A stretch of 17,786 nucleotides of DNA from Holophagaceae bacterium UBA706 (GCA_002298155.1 DBME01000310.1:1-17786); one strand, 5' to 3'; shown: positions 6,849-14,782, counted from the first letter of the stretch. The notes: generated by a model from the letters alone, not told the origin. Numbers and translations are program-made.

Positions 6849-8783
6849 GTGGATACGGGGAATTGGCAGCTCAGGGTTCCGGATGACTCCCAGTACTGGC
6901 TGGAGATGGTCAAGTGCCAATACGCGTGCCCGGTCAACACGGACGCATGCGCCTATGTGACCGCCATCGCCGAAGGCCGGTACGACGACGCCTATCGGGC
7001 CGCGCGGGCCACCAATCCCTTCGCCTCCATCTGCGGCCGCGTCTGCGGGGCCCCCTGCGAAGCCAACTGCCGCAGGGGGTCCCTGGACGAGCCCGTGGCG
7101 ATCCGCGCCCTCAAGCGCTTCGTCACGGACAAGTTCGGGCCGGAGACCGGGGACTACACGCGCTACAAGGAAGGCTGCGACCAGCGCATGCTGCCCCCCA
7201 ACCGGGGAGACTACGAGCGGGTCGCCGTCATCGGCGCTGGCGTCTCGGGCCTCACGGTGGCCCTCGACCTGGTGCAGGTGGGCTACAAGGTCACGGTCTT
7301 CGAGGCTGACGCCCAACCGGGCGGCATGCTCATGACGGGCGTGCCCGTCTTCCGGCTCCCCCGGGAGCTGGTGAACCATGAAATCCAGGCCATCCTCTCC
7401 CTGGGGGTGGAGCTGAAGTGCAACATGAAGCTGGGCCGGGACTTCACCATCCAGCAGCTGCGCGACCAGGGCTACAAGGCCATCTTCCTGGGCGTGGGCC
7501 TGCCCAGCGGCCGCAAGCTCTCCCTGCCCGGCGGCGACGCCCAGGGCGTGTACGACGGCATCGAGTTCCTGCGGGCCTTCAACGAAGGCAAGCCCCTGGA
7601 GATGGGCCGGCGGGTCATGGTGGTGGGCGGCGGCAACGTGGCCTACGACGTAGCCCGGTCCGCCCTGCGGCCCGCGGAGGCCATGGGGCAGGAGGAGATG
7701 CTGGGCCAGCTGGGCCATGACGAGAAGGTGGCCTACGACGTCGCCCGGTCTGCCATCCGGCTCTCCGGCGACAAGGAAATCCACCTGATGTGCCTGGAGT
7801 CCCTGGAAGAGATGCCGGCCGACAAGGTCGAAATCCACGAAGGCGAGGAGGAGGGCATCCACCTCCACAACCGCCGGGGCCCCAAGGAGATCGTGGTCGA
7901 GAACGGCAAGGTCAAGGCCATGCGCACCGTCAAGTGCCTGTCCGTCTTCAACGACCAGAAGCGCTTCGAACCCAAATTCGACGAGGCGTCCATCGAGGAC
8001 ATCCCCGTGGACACCATCGTGTTCGCCATCGGCCAGTCCTCCGACCTCTCCTTCCTCAAGCCCGAGGACGGGGTCGAGGTGGAGCGCGGCCTCATCAAGG
8101 TGAACAAGGAGACCTACCAGACCACGTCCCCGGACATCTTCGCCTGCGGCGACATCGCCCACGGCGCCCGGCTCTTCATCGACGCCATTGCGTCCGCCCA
8201 TACGGCTGCACGCTCCATGCACGACTTCCTGCGGGGCACCCGCACGGACGTGGTGGTGCGCAAGCGGTGGGTCCCCGCCGTCTACACCATGGCCGAGGGC
8301 TGGCACCGGGAGGAGCGGTGCAACGCGCCCGTGCTGGACAGCGTGGTCCGTTCGGCCTCCGTGGAAAACGTGGAATTGAGCTACCCGGAGGAGATGGCTC
8401 GCCGTCAGGGCGCCCGCTGCCTGCGGTGCAACATCAATACCGTGTTCGACACCAGCACCTGCATCGCCTGCAACGGCTGTGTGGACGTCTGCCCGGAAGA
8501 TCTCATCAAGCTGGTGGGCCTCAGCCGCCTCAAGGACGAGGACGCCTGGCTCAAGCTGGAGCAGGCCGGCGCCGATATCCCCTTTGAGGACTATGCCGCC
8601 ATGCCGGCGGACGAGAAGGATGAACTGGGCGGGATCATGCTCAAGGATGAGAGCACGTGCATCCGATGCGCCATGTGCGCCTCCCGCTGCCCGACGCACG
8701 CCATCCTCATGAAGCGCTTCGATCACTACAAGGAATGCGTCTCCATCCCGGCGCCCAACCCGAGGATCCTCTACCGTCCATGA
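6849..8783 (+). CDS. GltD-like NAD(P)H flavoprotein oxidoreductase with N- and C-terminal Fe-S domains
   Basis: This 644-aa cytoplasmic protein has three parts. Residues about 20-120 form the Cys-rich Fe-S domain found at the start of GltD/DPYD-like enzymes (C23-Q-Y-A-C27-P, then cysteines near 62, 66, 70 and 74 before R-R-G). Residues about 124-480 form the FAD/NAD(P)H reductase, with FAD motif G129-A-G-V-S-G134, NAD(P) motif GGGNVA (260-265) and the terminal FAD motif IFACGDIAHGARL. The C-terminus is a ferredoxin domain with two four-cysteine sets, C538/541/544/548 and C604/607/610/614. It should move electrons between NAD(P)H and a low-potential Fe-S partner. No glutamate synthase large subunit is nearby, so a glutamate role is unlikely. 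It sits between the oxidase genes and ccoG and overlaps ccoG by ATGA, which suggests work on oxidase or copper maturation. An internal near-repeat (VAYDVARSA twice) lies in the NAD(P) domain. Confidence 0.82.
   Translation: MDTGNWQLRVPDDSQYWLEMVKCQYACPVNTDACAYVTAIAEGRYDDAYRAARATNPFASICGRVCGAPCEANCRRGSLDEPVAIRALKRFVTDKFGPETGDYTRYKEGCDQRMLPPNRGDYERVAVIGAGVSGLTVALDLVQVGYKVTVFEADAQPGGMLMTGVPVFRLPRELVNHEIQAILSLGVELKCNMKLGRDFTIQQLRDQGYKAIFLGVGLPSGRKLSLPGGDAQGVYDGIEFLRAFNEGKPLEMGRRVMVVGGGNVAYDVARSALRPAEAMGQEEMLGQLGHDEKVAYDVARSAIRLSGDKEIHLMCLESLEEMPADKVEIHEGEEEGIHLHNRRGPKEIVVENGKVKAMRTVKCLSVFNDQKRFEPKFDEASIEDIPVDTIVFAIGQSSDLSFLKPEDGVEVERGLIKVNKETYQTTSPDIFACGDIAHGARLFIDAIASAHTAARSMHDFLRGTRTDVVVRKRWVPAVYTMAEGWHREERCNAPVLDSVVRSASVENVELSYPEEMARRQGARCLRCNINTVFDTSTCIACNGCVDVCPEDLIKLVGLSRLKDEDAWLKLEQAGADIPFEDYAAMPADEKDELGGIMLKDESTCIRCAMCASRCPTHAILMKRFDHYKECVSIPAPNPRILYRP
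7638..7760 (+). repeat. Internal near-repeat in the flavoprotein gene
   Basis: The 33-nt segments 7638-7670 and 7728-7760 differ at only four positions and encode VAYDVARSALR and VAYDVARSAIR, 30 codons apart. The first copy is the expected helix after the NAD(P)-binding GGGNVA motif. The second lies where the chain normally continues to the next strand, so about 30 residues look inserted. Confidence 0.7.
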
Positions 8784-10105
8784 CAACGCCAGCCCCGCCT
8801 GCGAAACATTGGCTCATCGCCGAGAAGAGGCAACCTCTGCCTCCGCCCGGGAAGGGACACAAGCCCCTCCGGAAAGGCGTCCACCTGGCCGGGTTCCTGG
8901 TGTTCCTGCTGCTGCCCTTCACCAACCTGATGCGCATCGACATCCCGCACCAGCGATGCTTCTTCGCCGGGTTCGAGATCCTCATCAGCGAGTTCAGCAT
9001 CCTGTTCTTCGCGATGATGTTCCTCATGTTCGTGGTGGCCGCCATGGCCATCGTCTACGGACGGATCTACTGCAGCTACATGTGCCCCCAGATGATCTTC
9101 AGCGAGTGGAGCACCTCGGTGGAGGCCTGGGCGGCCCGCCTCGCCCAGAAGGCAGTCTCCGGCGCCGGCGCCCGCAAGGTCCTGGGCAAGGGGCTGTTCC
9201 TGGCGGTGCTTGCGGTGGCATCAGTGATCCTGGCGTTCATCTTCACCTCCTACTTCATCGAGCCGCGGGACCTGCTGGGCCGCCTCCTCCATGCCGACCT
9301 AGTCACCGTGGGCGGGATCACCGGCGCCACGGTCACCATCCTCACGTTCCTGGACCTCACCCTGGTCAAGCAGAAGTTCTGCACCACCATCTGCCCCTAC
9401 GGCTACATCCAGGGCTTCCTCCAGGACAAGCAGTCCCTCCTGGTGATGTACCAGGACGAGACGAACGCCTGCATCGACTGCAAGAAGTGCGTCCGGGTCT
9501 GCGAGATGGGCATCGACATCCGCAACGGGCCGTTCCAGATCGAATGCGTCCACTGCGGCGACTGCATCGACGCCTGCGACGAGGTGCTGGGCAAGCTGGG
9601 CCACCCGGGACTCATCCACTACTCCTGGGGCGGCGCCAAGGCCGCCGCCGCGCCTGAGCCCTGGTACCGCCGGTGGGGCTTCCGCGACGCCAAGCGCCTG
9701 GTGATCCTCCTGGTCATGATCTGCTACCTCTCGGCCCTCGTCCTGACCCTGGCCCTGCGCAAGCCGGTCCTCATGACCCTCACCCCGGACCGCACCGTGC
9801 TCTTCCAGGTGATGCCCGATGGCCGGGTCGCGAACAAGGTGCTCATGAGCCTGGCCAACCGTTCCCCCCGAGCCGTGGACATCAAGGTCTGGGTCGAAGG
9901 CCTGCCCGGAGCCACCCTCAGCCTTGAGAAGAATCCCCTGACCCTGGGCCCGGGCGAGAGCGTGGAGCGGACCTTCGACATCCTCGCCGCGCCCTGGGAC
10001 GGGGCCCAGGAGATGAACCCCATCCGCGTGGTGATCCAGTCCTCGGACCGGAACGCCTCGGATGTCGCCGAATTCAACTTCTTCATGCCCCCCAAGAGGA
10101 AATGA
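8780..10105 (+). CDS. ccoG: CcoG-type membrane Fe-S protein (cupric reductase for cbb3 assembly)
   Basis: CcoG/RdxA/FixG is a membrane protein with two [4Fe-4S] clusters that reduces Cu(II) to Cu(I) so copper can be delivered to CcoN. This 441-aa copy shows the family layout. Membrane helices bracket C98-S-Y-M-C102-P and C201-T-T-I-C205-P. A dicluster domain has C231/234/237/241 and C256/259/262/266. A last helix (about 306-326) leads into an Ig-like periplasmic tail with the usual FFMPP-type end. The start is ATG 8780, overlapping the flavoprotein stop by 4 nt; the open frame upstream of it lies inside that gene. The 51-aa gene begins 2 nt after its stop. The pairing with an Fe-S flavoprotein is not the standard ccoGHIS arrangement. 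Confidence 0.94.
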   Translation: MTTPAPPAKHWLIAEKRQPLPPPGKGHKPLRKGVHLAGFLVFLLLPFTNLMRIDIPHQRCFFAGFEILISEFSILFFAMMFLMFVVAAMAIVYGRIYCSYMCPQMIFSEWSTSVEAWAARLAQKAVSGAGARKVLGKGLFLAVLAVASVILAFIFTSYFIEPRDLLGRLLHADLVTVGGITGATVTILTFLDLTLVKQKFCTTICPYGYIQGFLQDKQSLLVMYQDETNACIDCKKCVRVCEMGIDIRNGPFQIECVHCGDCIDACDEVLGKLGHPGLIHYSWGGAKAAAAPEPWYRRWGFRDAKRLVILLVMICYLSALVLTLALRKPVLMTLTPDRTVLFQVMPDGRVANKVLMSLANRSPRAVDIKVWVEGLPGATLSLEKNPLTLGPGESVERTFDILAAPWDGAQEMNPIRVVIQSSDRNASDVAEFNFFMPPKRK

Positions 10106-10107
10106 CC

Positions 10108-10263
10108 ATGGACGACAAGAAGAAGGCCGGCAGGCCCTACATCCTCTTTTTCGCCGGCATCTGCGCGCTGTTCATCGGCCTGCTGATCTACGTCTACAAC
10201 GGAACCCGGAAAGCCCACCCGGTGGCCCTGGACGAGCACGGCCAGGTCGTGGCCCACCACTGA
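10108..10263 (+). CDS. Small single-span membrane protein in the ccoH position
   Basis: A 51-aa frame fits exactly between ccoG and ccoI, with 2 nt on either side. It has a Lys-rich cytoplasmic start (DDKKKAGRP), one clear membrane helix (about residues 11-30) and a short outer tail rich in His (KAHPVALDEHGQVVAHH, four histidines). In other bacteria ccoH (FixH, about 150 aa) lies here, but this protein is a third of that size and lacks its periplasmic domain. The tail could touch copper or haem, though that is a guess from composition alone. High GC third positions and the exact fit between neighbours argue that it is a real gene. I do not recognise the family. Confidence 0.6.
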   Translation: MDDKKKAGRPYILFFAGICALFIGLLIYVYNGTRKAHPVALDEHGQVVAHH

Positions 10264-10265
10264 CC

Positions 10266-12671
10266 ATGCACCTCGACCAGCCCTGCGACCTCTGCGGAAC
10301 GCCCGCCCTGACCGGGGCCTGCAGCCGCGCCTTCCTGGGGGAGGAGCGCACCTTCTGCTGCCGGGGGTGCCTGAACGTCTACGCCATCCTGGTGGAGAGC
10401 GGGGCCGTGGCCGCGGGCGAAGACCTGCGCACCTCGGAGGTCTACCTCCAGAGCCTCAAGCTGGGTCTCATCGGGTCCCAGGAGGAAGGCCGTCCGGCCA
10501 TCCCCCCCGACGCGGAGATCCGGGAGGACCTGTACCAGCTCTCGGGCATGTGGTGCACCTCCTGCGGGTGGCTCGTGGAGCACGCCCTGGGGCGGGAATA
10601 CGGCGTGGTGAGCGCGGACGTGCTCTTCACCTCCGACCTCCTGCGCGTGAAGTACTGCCCCCAGTTCCTGCCGCCCGGCGTGATTCCGGAGCGGGTGGAG
10701 AGCCTGGGCTACCAGGCCCGGCCCTACGGCACGCAGCAGGAAGGTGAACGCAAGGAATGGCAGGACATGATCCTCCGCCTGGGCATCGCCTTCGGCATGT
10801 GGATGAACGTGATGCTCTTCAGCCTGGTGGTCTACGCCAGCTTCTACGAGCGCATCGCCGAGGGCGCGCGCCTGGCGGTGCCCCTCATCCTCATGGCGCT
10901 GGCCCTGCCGGCGGTGACCTATTCCGCCTGGCCCATCCACCGGCTGGCCTGGTACGGCCTGCGCCAGGGGCGCCTGCGCCTGGAGGCCCTCATCTCCACC
11001 GGCGTCCTGGCCGCCTACGTCTACAGCGTGGCCAACGCCTTCCTGGGCGGGAAGCACTTCTACTTCGACACCGCCTGCGCCATCGTCACCCTCATGCTCA
11101 CGGGCAAGGCCCTGGAGCGCGGCGCCAAGGAGCGCAGCGCCCGGAGCATCGCCATGCTCCACCGGCTCCTGCCGCGCAAGGCCAGGATCCGGGTGGAGGG
11201 CGAGGAGCGGTTCGTGGGCATCGAGGCCCTGGAGCCGGGGCTCGTCTTCCTGGTGAAGGCCGGGGAACGGATCCCCGCCGACGGCATCGTGGCCGCCGGG
11301 GAATCCACCGTGGACGAATCCGTCCTCACCGGGGAGTCCGAGCCCCGGCCCCGGAAGCCCGGCGACCCCGTGGCCTGCGGGAGCCTGAACATCTCGGGTG
11401 TGCTGGAAGTGCGGGTGACCCGCGCCAACGCCGATTCCTCCCTGGCCCAGATCGTGAAATCCGTGGAGCAGGCCCTGGCCAACCGAAGCGACCTGGAACG
11501 CACCGTGGACCGGGTCTCCCGCCTCTTCATCCCCGTCGTCCTGGTCATCTCCCTGGCCACCCTCGCGGGCTGTCTGGCCGTGGGCAAGCCGCCCACCGAG
11601 GCCATGCTCCGGGCCATCGCCGTGCTCGTCATCGCCTGTCCCTGCGCCCTGGGCATCGCCACGCCGCTGGCCACCACCGCCGCGGTGGGGGCGGCCTCCC
11701 GGCGGGGCATCCTCATCCGGGACGTGGGCATCCTGGAGGCCTTCCGCAAGGTCGACGTGGTGGTCCTGGACAAGACCGGCACCATGACCGAAGGGGCCTT
11801 CAAGGTCCGGGCGGCCTCCCTGGAGGGCCTGGACCTCCTGGCCTCCCTGGAGTCCTATTCGGAGCACCCCCTTGGCCACGCGGTGGTGGCCTACGCCCGG
11901 GAGCAGGGCCTCCAGCCCCGGGACGCCACGGACCTGGAGATCCGCCAGGGCATGGGCCTGGCAGGCAACGTGGACGGCCTCCGGGTGGCCGCCGGGAACC
12001 GGCGGATGATGGAACTGGAGGGCGCCGAACCCGCCCCCGAGGTGACCGCCCTGGCCTCCCAGTGGCAGGCGGAGGGCTTCACGGTGATCTTCCTGGCGGT
12101 GGACGGCGTCCCCCGCGGGGCCCTGGCACTGGGCGACGCCCCCCGCAGGGACGCGGCGGACCTGATCAGGGCCCTCAAGGCCCGGGGCATGAAAACCATC
12201 CTCCTGTCGGGCGACGCCCGGAGCACCACGCTCCACATGGGCAGGCTCCTGGGCGTGGACGAGTGCCTGGGGGAAGTCCCGCCCTCCGACAAGGCCGACG
12301 CCGTCAAGCGCCTCCAGGCCAAGGGCTCGGTGGTGGCCATGGTGGGCGACGGCGTGAACGACGCCCAGGCCCTGGCGGCCGCCGACCTGGGCATCGCCCT
12401 GGGCTCCGGGGCGGACCTGGCCCAGCATGCGGCCCCCATCGTGCTGCTGGGATCCGGCCTCCTGCGCATCGACGACACCTTCACCGAGTCCGCCAGGACC
12501 CTGCGGGTGATCAGGCAGAACCTCTTCTGGGCCTTCGTCTACAACGTGGCGGGCATCTCCCTGGCCATCACGGGCGTGCTGAACCCGATCCTGGCGGCGG
12601 GGGCCATGGTGCTGTCGAGCCTGTCGGTGATCGGGAACTCCCTGCGTCTGGGCAGGGCCGGCCGGACCTGA
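10266..12671 (+). CDS. ccoI: CcoI-type copper-exporting P1B ATPase for cbb3 assembly
   Basis: This 801-aa P-type ATPase exports Cu(I) for assembly of the CuB site in CcoN. The N-terminus holds the CcoI/FixI-type Cys-rich domain (C7-D-L-C10, then F-C31-C-R-G-C35) and a heavy-metal domain with G-M-W-C97-T-S-C100. Eight membrane helices would surround the transport motif C458-P-C460. The catalytic parts are complete: TGES in the actuator domain, D502-K-T-G-T with the phosphorylated aspartate, the S-E-H534-P nucleotide motif and G-D695-G-V-N-D. ATG 10266 follows the 51-aa gene by 2 nt; the frame is open further upstream but only inside ccoG and that small gene. It is the last gene of the plus-strand run. 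The N-terminal Cys-rich domain and the operon context separate it from the ordinary copper-detoxifying CopA. Confidence 0.95.
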   Translation: MHLDQPCDLCGTPALTGACSRAFLGEERTFCCRGCLNVYAILVESGAVAAGEDLRTSEVYLQSLKLGLIGSQEEGRPAIPPDAEIREDLYQLSGMWCTSCGWLVEHALGREYGVVSADVLFTSDLLRVKYCPQFLPPGVIPERVESLGYQARPYGTQQEGERKEWQDMILRLGIAFGMWMNVMLFSLVVYASFYERIAEGARLAVPLILMALALPAVTYSAWPIHRLAWYGLRQGRLRLEALISTGVLAAYVYSVANAFLGGKHFYFDTACAIVTLMLTGKALERGAKERSARSIAMLHRLLPRKARIRVEGEERFVGIEALEPGLVFLVKAGERIPADGIVAAGESTVDESVLTGESEPRPRKPGDPVACGSLNISGVLEVRVTRANADSSLAQIVKSVEQALANRSDLERTVDRVSRLFIPVVLVISLATLAGCLAVGKPPTEAMLRAIAVLVIACPCALGIATPLATTAAVGAASRRGILIRDVGILEAFRKVDVVVLDKTGTMTEGAFKVRAASLEGLDLLASLESYSEHPLGHAVVAYAREQGLQPRDATDLEIRQGMGLAGNVDGLRVAAGNRRMMELEGAEPAPEVTALASQWQAEGFTVIFLAVDGVPRGALALGDAPRRDAADLIRALKARGMKTILLSGDARSTTLHMGRLLGVDECLGEVPPSDKADAVKRLQAKGSVVAMVGDGVNDAQALAAADLGIALGSGADLAQHAAPIVLLGSGLLRIDDTFTESARTLRVIRQNLFWAFVYNVAGISLAITGVLNPILAAGAMVLSSLSVIGNSLRLGRAGRT

Positions 12672-12675
12672 AACC

Positions 12676-13593
12676 TTAGGGCCTATTTGCCGGTCCCGTC
12701 GTGGTGTGGCAGGCGAGGCAGGTTGCGAGGGACTTGTGGGGGCTGCGCCAGTAGACGTAGTCCTCGCCGCCGGTCTCGGCGCGGGAGGCCTCCGGGACCC
12801 GGGGCCAGTAGAAGGCGAAGGCCTGGGAGCCGTCGGCCTTCACTTCGCGCATGTAGAGGGGGCCGGGGGTGCCCTTGGCGTCCAGGGCGGTGCTCAGGAC
12901 GGCATAGGAACCCACGGGCAGGGGCTTGCCGGCGGTGAAGTCGTCGATGCCCGAGGCGGTGACCCAGGTGCGGGCCAGGCGGTCCCCGTGGGCGTGGCTC
13001 TTGAAGGGCGCGGTCTGGGCGGGCTCCAGGCTGGCGTAGTCCAGGGCGCGGATGGGCAGTTCGGCCTCCGCGTCGTTCTTCTTGGCATTGATGGCCGCGG
13101 CCGCGGCCTTGTTGGTCTCGGCGTCGCCGAAGACCATGATGCCGCCCAGCTTGCTGCCGAAACCCCAGACGCCCGCCCACAGCAGGACGGCCGCGAAGCT
13201 CGCGGTGGTCCAGGTCCATTTCTCGGGCTCGTGGTACGACTTCCGGAGGATGAGCAGGGAGATGATGCCGATGACGAAACCCACGGCGGCGGAGATCTCA
13301 TGACTGCGGAGCGTCCGCTGCAGGGCCTGTCCCTCGGAAGCCACCTGGGGCAGGATCGCCCCGGGGGGCACCAGGTTCAGCATGCGGGCCCAGTAGAGGC
13401 CGCTGGCCATGGTGAGCACGCTGGCCGCCAGGGCCAGGAGCGCCACCCGGAAAGCCATGCGGCGCCAGGTCTGGGGATAGCGTGAGCGGTAGGTGGCCAC
13501 GAGCATGATGGGCAGGCAGACCACCAAGCCGAGCGGCACGTGCACGAAGGCCGGGTGCTCCCGGGAGAACAGCTGGAATAGGAACGTACCCAT
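12676..13593 (-). CDS. Four-span DUF2231-like membrane protein with a haem-bearing cytochrome P460-like tail
   Basis: This 305-aa protein joins two parts. Residues 1-150 form a membrane domain with about four helices (near 17-37, 47-67, 100-117 and 130-147) and an early HPAFVHVPLG stretch, as in DUF2231-type proteins. The rest (about 180-305) looks like a cytochrome P460-type fold: a G-x-P-L-P-x-G-S-Y-A segment, a PLYMREVK strand, a Trp/Tyr-rich segment and then C292-L-A-C-H296 close to the end. An Ala-rich linker joins the two. It could anchor a haem at the periplasmic face and pass electrons to or from the three genes before it. The start overlaps nothing but lies only 3 nt after the barrel gene's stop, so translation is probably coupled. 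Family names come from pattern recognition by eye. Confidence 0.65.
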   Translation of the reverse strand: MGTFLFQLFSREHPAFVHVPLGLVVCLPIMLVATYRSRYPQTWRRMAFRVALLALAASVLTMASGLYWARMLNLVPPGAILPQVASEGQALQRTLRSHEISAAVGFVIGIISLLILRKSYHEPEKWTWTTASFAAVLLWAGVWGFGSKLGGIMVFGDAETNKAAAAAINAKKNDAEAELPIRALDYASLEPAQTAPFKSHAHGDRLARTWVTASGIDDFTAGKPLPVGSYAVLSTALDAKGTPGPLYMREVKADGSQAFAFYWPRVPEASRAETGGEDYVYWRSPHKSLATCLACHTTTGPANRP

Positions 13594-13596
13594 CGT

Positions 13597-14385
13597 CTAG
13601 AAGGTCCTCGTGATGTTGAAGCCCAGAGACCACCTGCCCGTGCTCCGGGCCCCGCCTCCGAAGTCGCCGGAGAGGACCTGGTTGGCGGTGGTGCCCACGG
13701 TGTTGGTCCCCAGCAGGGTGAAGCGGTGCTTGAAGGTCTTGTAGGTGAAGCCGGCGGCGTAGCCCGCCTTGAAGGTCTTGGCGATCTTCGAGGGGCGGGG
13801 ATAGTACTCGGTCATCACGCCCAGCTTGTCGGTGATGTCGATGCGCAGGCCCGCCCCGGCGGTGAAGACCCCCTTCTCCTGGGTGGTGGTGCGGCTGAGG
13901 TAGGTGGGCACCAGGGTGAAGGTGCCGAAGTCCCCCAGGAAGAACTCCATGGGCGCCTGGAAGGCCGCCCCGGAAATGCCCACGGTCCCCAGGGGCGTCT
14001 CGGCCCGCTCCACGGTCTCGTCGAACCGTTCGGCGCGCAGGGTCACGCGCACGTACTGCCCGTTGAAGACCCGCTGCTGGAGCGTGAAGGTCAGGGTCTT
14101 GTTGTCGGCGGTGCGGTAGATCATGACGTTGAGGCCCTTGATGGGCTTGATGCCGAAGTCGAACCCGAAGGCGGGGTAGGCGTAGCCGTCCAGGCCGTAC
14201 ATGTCCTTGCCGTGGCCCGCCGCCGGCGTATCGAAACGGTGGGTGAAGGCCATGCCGATGTCCCAGAACTGCATCATGTCGCCCGTGGGCAGGTTGAGGG
14301 CGAGGGGGACCTCCGAGGACTCGCCATGGAGGACCCCCGCGGCCAGGGAGGCGCAGAGAAGGGCGGAGGGGATTCGCTGGGACAT
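13597..14385 (-). CDS. Outer-membrane beta-barrel, DUF5777-like
   Basis: This 262-aa exported protein has a signal peptide (about residues 1-22, SQRIPSALLCASLAAGVLHG), then alternating polar and non-polar strands throughout, and it ends in phenylalanine, the usual outer-membrane insertion signal. The early N-x-P-T-G segment, FTHRFD and MYGLDGYAYPAFGFDFGI match the pattern I know for DUF5777 barrels. By length it would have roughly 10-14 strands, far fewer than the 20-plus strands of MtrB/PioB-type conduits. I chose the ATG at 14385 because GGGAG lies 5 nt upstream; a second ATG four codons earlier lacks such a site. It follows the monohaem cytochrome gene by 12 nt. A role as a sheath or pore for electron transfer is inferred from its neighbours only. 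Confidence 0.7.
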   Translation of the reverse strand: MSQRIPSALLCASLAAGVLHGESSEVPLALNLPTGDMMQFWDIGMAFTHRFDTPAAGHGKDMYGLDGYAYPAFGFDFGIKPIKGLNVMIYRTADNKTLTFTLQQRVFNGQYVRVTLRAERFDETVERAETPLGTVGISGAAFQAPMEFFLGDFGTFTLVPTYLSRTTTQEKGVFTAGAGLRIDITDKLGVMTEYYPRPSKIAKTFKAGYAAGFTYKTFKHRFTLLGTNTVGTTANQVLSGDFGGGARSTGRWSLGFNITRTF

Positions 14386-14397
14386 GGAGGCTCCCAT

Positions 14398-14757
14398 TCA
14401 GTGCCGTGCGCCGAAGGGCCGGATGATGTCGGCGATCATCTTCTTGACCTGGTCCTCCGTCATCTTCCCCTTGAAGGCGGGCATCTTGTCCTTGCCTTCC
14501 AGGGTGACCTTGACCCAGTCGGAATCTTTCTTCCGGCCCGCCTTGCGGCTGTCGGTGAAATCGAAGCCCGCGTCGGGCAGCTGGTTGCCCGCGTTGTCCC
14601 GGCCGTTGCCGTTGACCCCGTGGCAGCGTGCGCACACGTCGATCCAGTACTTCTGGTAGTCGCCCCCGAAGGGCGGAGCCTCCTTCTTGGGCGCCTGGGC
14701 CGCCAGGAGCGGCGTTGCGGCGAGGATGGCGATGACGGCGAGGCGATGCAATGACAA
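14398..14757 (-). CDS. Small periplasmic monohaem cytochrome c
   Basis: This 119-aa class I cytochrome c has a cleavable signal peptide (about residues 1-21, ending LLAAQA), one haem site C42-A-R-C-H46 and a likely axial Met92 (DKMPAFKGKM). The closing helix (TEDQVKKMIADIIR) is typical of the fold. I place the start at TTG 14757 because a full AAGGAGG lies 5 nt upstream; the longer frame from GTG 14781 would put that site inside the gene and add a charged, proline-rich stretch ahead of the signal peptide. It lies between the multihaem lipoprotein (25 nt before it) and the barrel. Its likely job is to shuttle electrons in the periplasm for this group. Confidence 0.88.
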   Translation of the reverse strand: MSLHRLAVIAILAATPLLAAQAPKKEAPPFGGDYQKYWIDVCARCHGVNGNGRDNAGNQLPDAGFDFTDSRKAGRKKDSDWVKVTLEGKDKMPAFKGKMTEDQVKKMIADIIRPFGARH

Positions 14758-14762
14758 GGGGT

Positions 14763-14769
14763 CCTCCTT
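14763..14769 (-). promoter_or_regulatory. Shine-Dalgarno site that fixes a TTG start
   Basis: On the minus strand this reads AAGGAGG, 5 nt before TTG 14757. It decides the start of the small cytochrome c gene and shortens it by eight codons relative to the longest open frame. Confidence 0.6.
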
Positions 14770-14782
14770 GGGTGGGGGCACG

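Noticed and set aside
6849..8783. Calling the flavoprotein glutamate synthase small subunit (GltD)
   Set aside because: The reductase core is GltD-like, but there is no large subunit nearby and the added C-terminal ferredoxin domain and operon context point elsewhere.
10194..12428. A 744-codon minus-strand open frame opposite ccoI
   Set aside because: It is a compositional mirror of a complete P-type ATPase with all catalytic motifs.
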